DNA of 64,000 nt, taken from Bacillus sp. AFS088145 (GTDB lineage Bacteria; Bacillota; Bacilli; Bacillales; Bacillaceae_G). The stretch lies in the NCBI RefSeq assembly GCF_002564465.1, contig NZ_NUUX01000006.1, positions 62,001 through 126,000 of the forward strand, written 5' to 3'. How positions within the stretch are numbered: the first letter of the stretch is position 1; every line of letters begins with the position of its first letter. Both the position numbers and the translations under genes were made by a program. Below, piece after piece: positions 8,401 to 16,247 of the stretch. The notes beneath the pieces were generated by a model. The model saw nothing but the letters and a program-made list of their open reading frames with translations. It made no database searches and had not been told where the DNA came from.

Positions 8401-9565
8401 GGGTCCATATGGATGGGTTGCATCACCTTCAGAAGAGTTAACTGTTGACGAAAATGGTAACTACAAGGGTGAAGTTAAATTAAATACAAACGCTAATTTT
8501 ACAAGATATTACTCATTTGCGATGGACTCTGCATCAAATGGTGATTTTGGTAGAATGAATGAAACACTTTTTGTTAAAAAAGGTAGCCCATATGTGACAG
8601 GTGACTTAAATAAAGAAACCATTAAAATGGGAGAAACAGTTTCTGCTACTCTATCTGCTCATAACTTAAATAAAACAAATAAAGTATCATTTGAATTTGA
8701 CTATGCACCATACAACTTTGAAATTGTGGATGTATTGAAAAACTCGCAAACCAAAAGTCAAATTAGCTCAGTAACAACTGAAGAATCAAATTCAACAAGT
8801 GGAAAACATATGAAAGTAACAGTAGAGTTAACAAAGCCAGTTTCTGGTGAAGTACCACTTCTTGATATTCAAGTAAGAGCTAAGAGTGATAACTTTAACA
8901 AGGGTTGGTATGAACTACAAGACTTAAAAGCAAGTGTTACAAATAAATCTGGTACTACAGAAAGTGCGCCTGGATTTATGAAATCATTCAAAGTATTGCC
9001 AACGTATTCTCAAATGGCTGCAAAATTAATTCCAGAAGCTTTCTTCTCGCCACAAGGAATGCAAATTGCTCCTTACGATTACACGAAAATTGGAGCTAAA
9101 ATCAAAGTAATAGATGACCAAAATAATGTTTATACGAATGTAACAGTTCATCCTGATGCGTTTTTTGAAGTATTCAATCTATCATTATCTGATAAACCAT
9201 TTACAGTTGAAATGGCTGTACCAGGACACTTCACAACAAAAGGTATATTTACAATTGGAAGGACTACTGAAAATGGTGTACTAGGAGAAGCAAAATTAAT
9301 TGGTGGTATTAGTCTAATTGCTGGAGACGTCAATAATGATGATGTGATTGATGTTAAGGATGCAATTACGATGAAATCAAATTGGGGTACAGCTAATCGA
9401 GCAACTGATCTAAATTTCGATGGTAAAACGGATGAAAAAGATTTTGCCTTCATTGAGCAAAACTATTTGATGAAAAACCCAACCGTAACAGATGCTCCAA
9501 AACCAGTTAAAAAGTATCAAGGAATTACAATTGATCTTGTTAAAACTCAATTAGGAATAAACTAA
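5447..9565 (+). CDS. Secreted S8 family serine protease (Vpr-like) with C-terminal dockerin-like domain
   Basis: A 1372-residue precursor. Residues 1-36 are a signal peptide ending VQA. About 80-175 form an inhibitor I9 prodomain. The catalytic triad is Asp225 (VGVIDTGVDYNHPD), His281 (HGTHVSG) and Ser603 (SGTSMASPHVAG), with a PA-type insert between His and Ser. Beta-sandwich regions follow, and residues about 1290-1345 carry two calcium-loop motifs (DVNNDDVIDVKDA and DLNFDGKTDEKDF) typical of type I dockerins. ATG at 5447 has AAGGGAAGAG upstream. Expected role: degradation of extracellular protein; the dockerin-like end suggests attachment to a surface or partner protein. No cohesin or scaffoldin is seen in the window. 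Confidence 0.93.
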   Translation: MRKNITKSVTALAIGTSLIAGSFVSSSGIKPVNVQAAMNTESILAKLTPEQRKALTQLKMSDQSGLQISPDVNLKSDEKITVIVQFKTLPSKTAVMSAKAEGKSLSASQANQQVEDSHANFQKDLSSIFKNDKNKTPYTIKQKYKHAFNGVSMQIPANKVEALMQSKAVKAVWESKEITVDPPVEQESNETAADFPEGDVNPFLGVDKLHEEGYTGKGIKVGVIDTGVDYNHPDIKAAYKGGYDFVDNDNDPMEATYDDWKKSKQLEVSAGATYYTVHGTHVSGTIVGQGTADSEYSVTGIAPGADLYVYRVLGPYGRGSSEAIIAGIDRAVSDGMDVINLSLGSDYNDPMNPIAFAINNAVLSGVTAVLAAGNAGNGMYTVGTPGNAPLGLAVGASSVPTTIAELKGSVQTSTGKTPTDIRLMAKSFTDQIQNFIGQNLQVVDAGYGAFADYNGKDVKGKIALVQRGSIPLNDKIKFAKLKGAAALFIYNNDPKEGYVPNYLGEGVANIPTFSLTNAEGLDLLQKLNAGNTTYSFEKLGQVKTEGDKLAPFSSRGPARVTYDIKPEVTAPGVDILSTVPTHFAGSASLGDYKHAYARLSGTSMASPHVAGIAALILQAHPDYTPLDVKANLMNTADPLNDKYSVYEVGAGRVDAYEAVHAGVNLEVLDTTDTMIGNKMKTIKETTGAISFGTFTSTGVNREDHRNVVLRNDSKETKTFDVKVVYQSSRISKDAVANNVKITVDSELKVKAGQQKKHAVFIGIPANAEKGTYEGYIVYTNKQNPEETYQIPFAARFVEEGIEEVGAFPYALTSNTYDDHPFTRPRTDLYFQLKSHMRYIDVVLTDAKTNEDLGIIGTLDGIAADENLLYRVANGFGGIYIPFSADPNSPLVYKYVQAKPGLYKIKFIGRNDQGKSFTSETKVYIEDNNPTVQHSLPFGVYEYEDGQQSIPFSGKVFDKDIEDMKTMGFNINQSYNSVVGYYDTFMGPYGWVASPSEELTVDENGNYKGEVKLNTNANFTRYYSFAMDSASNGDFGRMNETLFVKKGSPYVTGDLNKETIKMGETVSATLSAHNLNKTNKVSFEFDYAPYNFEIVDVLKNSQTKSQISSVTTEESNSTSGKHMKVTVELTKPVSGEVPLLDIQVRAKSDNFNKGWYELQDLKASVTNKSGTTESAPGFMKSFKVLPTYSQMAAKLIPEAFFSPQGMQIAPYDYTKIGAKIKVIDDQNNVYTNVTVHPDAFFEVFNLSLSDKPFTVEMAVPGHFTTKGIFTIGRTTENGVLGEAKLIGGISLIAGDVNNDDVIDVKDAITMKSNWGTANRATDLNFDGKTDEKDFAFIEQNYLMKNPTVTDAPKPVKKYQGITIDLVKTQLGIN

Positions 9566-9578
9566 AATCATATTTTTA

Positions 9579-9623
9579 AAAGACAATCAATTGGGAGAAG
9601 TCCTAGTTGATTGTCTTTTTTTG
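9579..9623 (+). terminator. Intrinsic terminator of the S8 protease gene
   Basis: An 11-base stem, AAGACAATCAA with GTTGATTGTCTT, and a T-run. It overlaps the 5' end of a spurious longer frame for the next gene. Confidence 0.9.
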
Positions 9624-9737
9624 CGAGTTAATCCAATTCTCTACAAAAATATAAAAATATTGAAAAAAAGAATTAGTTATGAAATAAAAGCTTACTTGAA
9701 TATAAATTTAATAAAACCTGTCTATGGAGGACTATTT

Positions 9738-10205
9738 ATGGCTTTTGTTGCAATCTATACAGTTGGTAGGCTAAAACACCCATATGACCACTCTGCCTCT
9801 CGTCAATTTTTTTCTGTAGGAAATGATGTCTTTCGTCAGGCTACAAAATCAGGACACATGATTGATGCGTTTTCATCTGATGGAATCGCTCTCCCTGAAG
9901 AAGCTAGTAAGGGAGACGGCTATCCTATCCTTACACTAACGGTATGGAAGAATTTAGAATCCTTATATCGCTTTACGTACTCTGGACACCATAAACAAGC
10001 GTTTAAAGATCGAAGTAAATGGATGGAATCTTATAAGGAGAAACATCTTTCATATGTTGTTTGGTGGACCGAGAAACAAAGCGATATATCGTGGGAAGTG
10101 GCCTTTAAAAGATATGACTACTACATTCAAAATGGACCAACTCCTACTGCTTTTGATTTTAAGCATGCCTTTGATGAACATGGTGAAACGCTCTTAATTA
10201 AGTAG
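9738..10205 (+). CDS. DUF3291 domain protein
   Basis: A 155-residue soluble protein that opens FVAIYTVGRLKHPYD and carries TVWKNLESLYRFTYSGHH(K) near residue 75, followed by WWTEKQ. This matches DUF3291, a dimeric alpha-beta barrel-like family related to antibiotic-biosynthesis monooxygenases, with no proven activity. The ATG at 9738 has TGGAGGA upstream; the frame extends further 5' but there it runs through the preceding terminator. It is transcribed independently of its neighbours as far as can be seen. Confidence 0.8.
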   Translation: MAFVAIYTVGRLKHPYDHSASRQFFSVGNDVFRQATKSGHMIDAFSSDGIALPEEASKGDGYPILTLTVWKNLESLYRFTYSGHHKQAFKDRSKWMESYKEKHLSYVVWWTEKQSDISWEVAFKRYDYYIQNGPTPTAFDFKHAFDEHGETLLIK

Positions 10206-10267
10206 TAATAGATTTCTAGCTAAATTGTGTCTAAATGATTAAATAGTAGGAATTTTACAAAATATTA

Positions 10268-10300
10268 ATAAATCCTACTTGATTTATAGGAATACTTGTA
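10268..10300 (+). promoter_or_regulatory. Candidate CymR-type operator upstream of tcyP
   Basis: The dyad TCCTA (10273-10277)...TAGGA (10287-10291), followed by ATAC, resembles the half-site (AT)WGGAAT of CymR, the cysteine-metabolism repressor that controls tcyP in Bacillus subtilis. A second TAGGAATTTTAC lies at about 10247-10258. The assignment rests on similarity and context only. Confidence 0.4.
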
Positions 10301-10346
10301 TTAATATTTTCGTAAATTAAATTATTAAAAGAAAAGGGGGAGAAAG

Positions 10347-11729
10347 ATGAATACATTTCTTATCTGCGTAAATGTTGTTATCTTATTAGTACTTATGTAT
10401 GGATTGTATTTTATGCAAAAAAAGCATGTATCTTTTTCGAAGCGTGTATTCACTGGTTTAGGTTTAGGTCTTATTTTTGGTTATATTATTCATTTAATCT
10501 ATGGAACTGAACATGACGTTACAGTCGGAACAATCGACTGGTTTAGCATTGTTGGTAGCGGTTATGTAAAACTATTACAAATGATTGTCATGCCTCTAGT
10601 ATTCGTTTCGATTGTTGGAGCGTTTACAAAATTAAAGTTAACTAAGAATATCGGTAAAATTAGTGTCCTTGTTATTGGGATTCTTCTTGGTACAACAGCA
10701 ATTTCAGCAGCTATTGGAATAGGATCTGCTTTAGGATTTGGACTTGATGGAATCAAAATATCAGAAGGTGCTGCAGAGACTGCTAGAATTACAGAATTAC
10801 AAGGCCGTGTGCCAACTGTAGAAGCGATGACAATTCCTAAACAAATCCTTGAATTATTTCCAAGTAATCCATTTTTAGATTTAACTGGTGCACGTGCAAC
10901 ATCTACAATTGCAGTTGTAATTTTTGCAGCAATTGTGGGAATTGCATACTTAGGAGTTAAACGTAAAGAGCCTGAAACTGCAGAGTTTTTTGCTAAAATA
11001 ATTGATACACTTTATTCAGTAACCATGAGAGTTGTATCGTTAATTCTTCGTTTAACACCTTATGGAATCTTAGCAATCATTACAAAAGTAGCAGCAACAA
11101 GTGATTATGATGCAATCGTAAAATTAGGTAAGTTTGTAATAGCGTCCTACGTGGCTTTAATCTTAATGTTTATTGTGCATTTATTATTATTATCATTCGC
11201 AAAACTAAGCCCAGTAAGATATGTGAAAAAAGCCTTACCAACTTTATCATTTGCATTTACATCACGTACAAGTGCTGGAACATTACCAATGACAATCAAA
11301 ACACAAACAAAAGATTTTGGAGTTTCAGAAGGAATTGCAAACTTCGCTGGTTCGTTTGGACTTTCAATCGGTCAAAATGGATGTGCTGGTATCTACCCAG
11401 CAATGTTAGCTGTAATGGTAGCTCCATCAGCTGGTGTTGATCCAACAAGTGCATCGTTTATTATCTCTCTAATTTTAATCGTAGCAATCAGTTCATTCGG
11501 TGTAGCTGGTGTCGGTGGAGGAGCAACTTTTGCAGCTCTTATCGTACTATCAGTTATGAATCTTCCAATCGCAATCGTTGGATTACTAATCTCCGTTGAA
11601 CCTCTAATTGACATGGGCCGTACAGCTCTAAACGTTAGTGGAGCAATGACATCAGGTATTCTAACAAGTAAGGCTACAGGAGAATTCGAAAGTGAAGTCT
11701 ATCAGCAAACGGATGTTGTGGAAGCATAA
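10347..11729 (+). CDS. tcyP: L-cystine:cation symporter TcyP
   Basis: A 460-residue protein of the dicarboxylate/amino acid:cation symporter (DAACS) family, very close throughout to Bacillus subtilis TcyP. Recognisable stretches are MQKKHVSFSKRVFTGLG, GSGYVKLLQMIVMPLV, FTSRTSAGTLPM, FAGSFGLSIGQNGCAGIYPAM and FGVAGVGGGATFAALIVLS, the last two being the re-entrant hairpin and substrate site. It imports cystine as a sulfur source. ATG at 10347 has AAAAGGGGGAG upstream. A candidate CymR dyad precedes it and a strong terminator follows, so it is a single-gene unit. Confidence 0.95.
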   Translation: MNTFLICVNVVILLVLMYGLYFMQKKHVSFSKRVFTGLGLGLIFGYIIHLIYGTEHDVTVGTIDWFSIVGSGYVKLLQMIVMPLVFVSIVGAFTKLKLTKNIGKISVLVIGILLGTTAISAAIGIGSALGFGLDGIKISEGAAETARITELQGRVPTVEAMTIPKQILELFPSNPFLDLTGARATSTIAVVIFAAIVGIAYLGVKRKEPETAEFFAKIIDTLYSVTMRVVSLILRLTPYGILAIITKVAATSDYDAIVKLGKFVIASYVALILMFIVHLLLLSFAKLSPVRYVKKALPTLSFAFTSRTSAGTLPMTIKTQTKDFGVSEGIANFAGSFGLSIGQNGCAGIYPAMLAVMVAPSAGVDPTSASFIISLILIVAISSFGVAGVGGGATFAALIVLSVMNLPIAIVGLLISVEPLIDMGRTALNVSGAMTSGILTSKATGEFESEVYQQTDVVEA

Positions 11730-11744
11730 ATGAAAAACTAAATA

Positions 11745-11790
11745 AAAAAAGAGTCCCAAGGAAAATGGCTTTTACTTGGGGCTCTTTTTT
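11745..11790 (+). terminator. Intrinsic terminator of tcyP
   Basis: AAAAAAGAG-CCCAAG stem pairs with CTTGGG-CTCTTTTTT around a 14-base loop. Confidence 0.9.
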
Positions 11791-11866
11791 GTATAGAATT
11801 ATCATTCGATTAATTGGTAGACAATAAAAATGTATTCACTTGATGTATACATTAAAAAAACATTAT

Positions 11867-11893
11867 ACACTATTAAGAATTTCTTAATAGTGT
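11867..11893. other. Perfect 12-bp hairpin in a gene-poor gap
   Basis: ACACTATTAAGA-ATT-TCTTAATAGTGT followed by TTATTGG. The gap 11791-12673 has no gene I can support. It could be a terminator for a lost gene or the edge of a deleted element. Confidence 0.5.
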
Positions 11894-12065
11894 TTATTGG
11901 TGGACATAAAAATTAAGTTTACTTTACATAAGGTCAATAATTAAGTTGTATAATTAATGGCTAATTTTTACTAATTATATAACAATTTTTTTAATCTAGA
12001 AGGATCTATGATCGATAGGACACCGAAAATATAGCTAGCAGACATGAGTTCAAATTCATCTACTT

Positions 12066-12098
12066 AAGTTCAAGAACGTTGTTTTTCTTGAACTTTTT
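12066..12098 (+). terminator. Orphan intrinsic terminator
   Basis: An 11-bp perfect stem (AAGTTCAAGAA/TTCTTGAACTT), 8-base loop and T5. No intact gene precedes it, which suggests a gene was lost here. Confidence 0.75.
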
Positions 12099-12673
12099 CG
12101 CATTTATTTAGACGTTGAAAATCAATTTTGGCTTAAGGTTAGGAGAATGAAGGTATATAGTTTTGAGGACTTTGGTATTTCTTATTTGATTTACTTCCTG
12201 AGGAAAGCAATTAAGGTTAATAGTTTTTATCATTACGGATTACTTAACACAAATGGTTGTATTAATAGTTGATAATTTAGAATTAATGTTCAATTTACAT
12301 AGTGCTTATATAATTGTCCATGTGATATTTTTCACCATCTCACTGAAAAAATAAGTTGAAATTCTAAAGCGTGGCTGACTTCACTAGGAGAAGAAGTCGT
12401 AAGGAAGTTAAGTTCATTTAGGAAAAGGAGGAACAATATTCTATTGATATTTAACTATTTTTTACAGTTTATTAATTGTTGTAATCTGCTTTACAATAAT
12501 AAATTCACTTAATATTCAGGAAATGTTCAGTGAGTTGATTTGTTAAATTGGGTGGAAACCTTGTAGCAAGAGTTGTAAAAGATCAATGCTTGTGAATTTA
12601 TCTCAAAAACTGTCCAACAAGGGAGGGACAACAAAATTCGATGTACCGGGCAAACGTTAATATGTATCCATAG

Positions 12674-12814
12674 ATCTCTATTCATTCGGATAGAAATAAA
12701 CACGATTTAGTTTTCCCTGTTATAAGTGATATTCATATTCAAGCTAAAAGTAATAATTTCTTAGAAAAGTTGGTCTGTACTTTAGAACAATTCGCAGTAA
12801 TCGTAGAAAATTAG
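12674..12814 (+). pseudogene. N-terminal fragment of a metallophosphoesterase
   Basis: A 46-codon open stretch contains HDLVFPVISDIHIQ, the first metal-binding motif (D-x-H) of calcineurin-like phosphoesterases, then stops at a TAG. Nothing of the rest of the domain follows, and no start codon or ribosome binding site lies in front. It is the remnant of a second phosphoesterase, unlike the intact one that begins 22 bases later, whose corresponding motif is different (DSDPE). Confidence 0.6.
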
Positions 12815-12835
12815 AATTCCTGGAGGTTTTCTGTA

Positions 12836-15800
12836 ATGAAAAGAATTTTATCCATTTCTCTCGTATTAACGATGATATTCGTTATGTTATCAACCACCAA
12901 AGATGCACTTGCAAACGAATCGGGTACCAAACTCGTTAAAATCGACAATATGCAGCCGGTTTACGGTCAAACGATCACCGCCAATGTAATCATGGGTCAT
13001 GGTTCAATGGGCAAAAATCTAACATTTCAATGGCAAGTACAGAAATCACGTATAAGCGATCAATATATTAATGTAAAATCGGGTGGTACATCCAAAAGCT
13101 ACACCGTAACGTTAAATGATATTGGTAAAAAATTGCGCGTTGTTGTTGCTTTACCATCAAATGGTGACAGAAAAACTTCATTGCCCACAAATGCAGTATT
13201 AAATGCCAACCCCCTTATTGCATCAATGAAATTCGACAATAATTTATCGGACGATGCAAATCAAGAGAAATTGGAAGGGAAAGGAAATTATAGTTATGTA
13301 GATGGTGTATTACCCGGGACCAAAGCTCTGCACTTAGAAAGTGGAGACGGTAATTATGTCGGTACGACGCATAGCTTGAATTTTGGTAATGAAAGTTTTA
13401 CCACATCCTTCTGGTATAAGGGTGACACTAACAATAATCAGGTAATATTATCAAACAAGGATTTTACTAAGAGCACTAATGAAGGCTGGGCGATTTATAC
13501 ATCAGCCAATTCGGTCAATATGAATTTAGGATTCCCGACCTCATCAGTAAAATATGGGCGTGACACGTTTAATGCTTCCCATTGGCGTTACGTGACATTT
13601 GTTGTAGACAGAGATAAAATGCTCGGGTCGTTGTATATTGATGGTTACAAAATGACTGAAACATCGCTGGGGGTCGGAACTTTAGATACATCGAACGCAT
13701 TAAATATAGGTAGCGACGGATTGGGCAAAAATGGAGGTAATTCATTCGATATAGCTGATCTGAATGTTTGGAAAGGTGCATTTAGCAGTGATATGGTTCA
13801 AGCTAATTTTAATAGTTACGCTGTAAATAAAGTAGATTTAAAAGCACTTAACGACAAAATATCAGAAGCAAATACAATAATAGCAGACGGTCTCGGTAAC
13901 GGCTTCAGCCAAACCGATTTTGATTATTTGAAGAAGGTTTTTAATACGGCAACTAAGGTAGCAACAACTCAAAAAGTAAAATTATATACACAGGAAACCA
14001 TCAATTATTACGAACGTGAACTAAACAACGCCATATTCATCTATCAAAAAAGCAATAAAACATTAACTCCCGCCGGTTTAAATATGATTGTGGACAGCGA
14101 TCCGGAAGTAAGTGCTAATCCCGCAACAATCGCGCGCATTGAAAAAGATTACAGAACAGAACTGAGACTATTCCCACAAGCCGACGTACTCTTTATTCCT
14201 GGCGACGTTACCGGTGGTAACAACGCCAATGAATATGTGTGGATGAAAAATCTGACAGACATTTACAATAAACTTAAAGGTGAGGGTCTGTTTGACAATA
14301 CGAAGCTTTATATGGTACGAGGCAACCATGATATGGGCGGCGCCGAAAAATTTATACCTGTCGGTTCGGCGGGCGCGTGGAACGCCACAACGAATTCATA
14401 CGATAACAATTTCTTTAATAGTGCTTATAGGGTAAAGGTAAAAGGATATAATATTGTAGGTTTTGACGGAAATTATAACAACGACAATACAGTGGGAAAA
14501 ACCAAAGATTTACTCAACCAAATTAAAACAGAAGCGGATTACGATCCAACCAAACCCATATTTGTATCTTCTCACTACCCTATAAGTGGAACAGTGTGGT
14601 CAGGGAGATGGAGCAGCGCAGCAAGTAATAATGTAGGTAAATATATTGCCGACAATGACTTGTCGCAGGTGGTATATATGTCAGGTCATACGCAATACGA
14701 CCCGACCGACGAACGTTCTCACTATCAAGGTTCGGCTACGTTTCTCGACAGCGGTGCGAGTTCATATTCAAGTTATATTGATGATGGACCTTACGGTGGA
14801 TATTTAGAAGGCTCGTATATCAACTATAAAACCACACCTCGCATTGTGAATTTCTTAGAGGTTTACGGTTCAAAAATTATCATCAAACAGTATAACTTAA
14901 GTACAGATGAATATGTAGGCATACCTTCAGTAAAAATCGTTGGTGAAGGTAAAGAGGCCTTTACCTATAGCAGGAGTGATATAAGAGAACTCATAGCTCC
15001 GGAGTTTGAAGAGGGTATTACGGTCGATTCCTACAAAAACAACGAACTTGCTTTTACAATAAAGCAAGCAAATGACAATGTGCGCGTTTTGGAATATAAT
15101 ATTCAGCTTATCAACAAGCTTACGGGGAAAGTGGACAAATCGTTTAACAGCCTTTCGCTTCCACTAGACAAGCCGTTCGATGAATACAGGCATTATAAGT
15201 TTACAAATTTGTCGCCGACTACTCCATATATACTCAGGGTATTCGCTGACGATTCCATGTATAATCGTTCGTCGCAAGACATTGAAATTGAGGCTCAAAG
15301 AGTTAATTTAAACAGCATCACTGCGCCTGCATCGGTATCTGCGAACAATGGAACGGCCAAGACAGCGGAAGCTCTTGGATTGCCCACAGAAGTAATTCTT
15401 GCAACAGATAAAGGAAATGTAGACGCAAGTGTGACTTGGAATTTAAGCGGCGTTAGCTACGATCCGGCTATCAAGACGGTGCAGACCTTCTCGGTGCCAG
15501 GGACCGTAACTCTGCCTTCTGGAGTTGAAAACCCGAACAGCGTTCCATTGACAACAAGCATTAACGTAACTGTTCAAGCAGTTGGAGTAGCTACAGGCCA
15601 AATAACACTAGATAAATCCCAGTACATCCAAGGGGAATCTATTACCCTATCCTATACTGGGGCAGCGTTAAACGGGAAAGATTGGGTCGGCATCTACAGA
15701 ACTGGAGCTGTTCCTCCAGGTGCGGGTGCATCTTTGCGATGGAGTTATTTAATGTCTGGATCTGGAAGAGTTAGTTTAAACAATGGACTGGCCCCTGGCA

Positions 15801-15877
15801 CTTATGATGTACTCTTTTTGCTCAATGACGGTTATACGGTAGTGGAACGCAAGACATTCCAAGTCGTTCAACAGTGA
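12836..15877 (+). CDS. Secreted LamG-metallophosphoesterase-bacterial Ig multidomain protein
   Basis: A 1013-residue protein. Residues 1-27 are a signal peptide. A beta domain (about 30-125) is followed by a concanavalin/LamG-like domain (about 130-330; LHLESGDGNYVG, FTTSFWYKGD). The metallophosphoesterase core (about 415-690) has FIPGDVTGGNN, VRGNHDMGG, SSHYPIS and SGHTQYD as metal-ligand motifs. Then come an Fn3-like region, a Big_4 domain (about 820-920) and a C-terminal beta domain. It would hydrolyse phosphate esters outside the cell; the substrate is unknown. ATG at 12836 has TGGAGG upstream. Base composition is richer in G+C than in neighbours, suggesting transfer. The C-terminus looks cut short (see 15871-15969). 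Confidence 0.85.
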   Translation: MKRILSISLVLTMIFVMLSTTKDALANESGTKLVKIDNMQPVYGQTITANVIMGHGSMGKNLTFQWQVQKSRISDQYINVKSGGTSKSYTVTLNDIGKKLRVVVALPSNGDRKTSLPTNAVLNANPLIASMKFDNNLSDDANQEKLEGKGNYSYVDGVLPGTKALHLESGDGNYVGTTHSLNFGNESFTTSFWYKGDTNNNQVILSNKDFTKSTNEGWAIYTSANSVNMNLGFPTSSVKYGRDTFNASHWRYVTFVVDRDKMLGSLYIDGYKMTETSLGVGTLDTSNALNIGSDGLGKNGGNSFDIADLNVWKGAFSSDMVQANFNSYAVNKVDLKALNDKISEANTIIADGLGNGFSQTDFDYLKKVFNTATKVATTQKVKLYTQETINYYERELNNAIFIYQKSNKTLTPAGLNMIVDSDPEVSANPATIARIEKDYRTELRLFPQADVLFIPGDVTGGNNANEYVWMKNLTDIYNKLKGEGLFDNTKLYMVRGNHDMGGAEKFIPVGSAGAWNATTNSYDNNFFNSAYRVKVKGYNIVGFDGNYNNDNTVGKTKDLLNQIKTEADYDPTKPIFVSSHYPISGTVWSGRWSSAASNNVGKYIADNDLSQVVYMSGHTQYDPTDERSHYQGSATFLDSGASSYSSYIDDGPYGGYLEGSYINYKTTPRIVNFLEVYGSKIIIKQYNLSTDEYVGIPSVKIVGEGKEAFTYSRSDIRELIAPEFEEGITVDSYKNNELAFTIKQANDNVRVLEYNIQLINKLTGKVDKSFNSLSLPLDKPFDEYRHYKFTNLSPTTPYILRVFADDSMYNRSSQDIEIEAQRVNLNSITAPASVSANNGTAKTAEALGLPTEVILATDKGNVDASVTWNLSGVSYDPAIKTVQTFSVPGTVTLPSGVENPNSVPLTTSINVTVQAVGVATGQITLDKSQYIQGESITLSYTGAALNGKDWVGIYRTGAVPPGAGASLRWSYLMSGSGRVSLNNGLAPGTYDVLFLLNDGYTVVERKTFQVVQQ

Positions 15878-15969
15878 CGTTAAATAGCATAACAGTGCCC
15901 GCAGCCAAACAGGGATTGGCCATTCGGAACAGCAAAGAAAAAGTATACACGCAGGTGTCATCACATTAA
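15871..15969 (+). pseudogene. Out-of-frame continuation of the phosphoesterase C-terminus (Big_4 remnant)
   Basis: In the +1 frame across the stop codon of the preceding gene, TVTLNSITVPAAKQG can be read. This repeats the start of the Big_4 domain inside that gene (NLNSITAPASVS). It ends after 33 codons. The simplest reading is that the protein once had another Ig-like repeat, removed by frameshift and deletion. Confidence 0.5.
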
Positions 15970-16247
15970 CGAAATTTAGAATGGGTCGGTAATGAAACTG
16001 GGGGAGAACAATTTTCTCCCCTTCATCGATTTGGACGATTAATGGTACCAAAGGTGTACTAAAGCTACATTGCCTCGTTCTGCAACGGGACGGGATACCG
16101 GCTCATATTTCATATGTAATGTTAAGACACTCTTAGATAGCTTGAAATAAGTCGAGCAACATGTTCGTGTTGCAGAATGAACGTTCGTAACAGGATAAAC
16201 TATATTGAAGATTGTAATACTAACATTTCATGAAAAGAGGTTCCTCT

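Noticed and set aside
9591-9737. Longer N-terminus for the DUF3291 protein
   Set aside because: The extra part runs through the terminator of the preceding protease gene, and the ATG at 9738 has a good ribosome binding site.
12000-12065. tRNA-like segment with GAGTTCAAATTC resembling a T-arm
   Set aside because: No acceptor stem, D-arm or anticodon arm can be folded around it.
15776-16051. 91-codon minus-strand frame after the phosphoesterase
   Set aside because: It overlaps the end of the phosphoesterase gene and has no ribosome binding site or recognisable domain.
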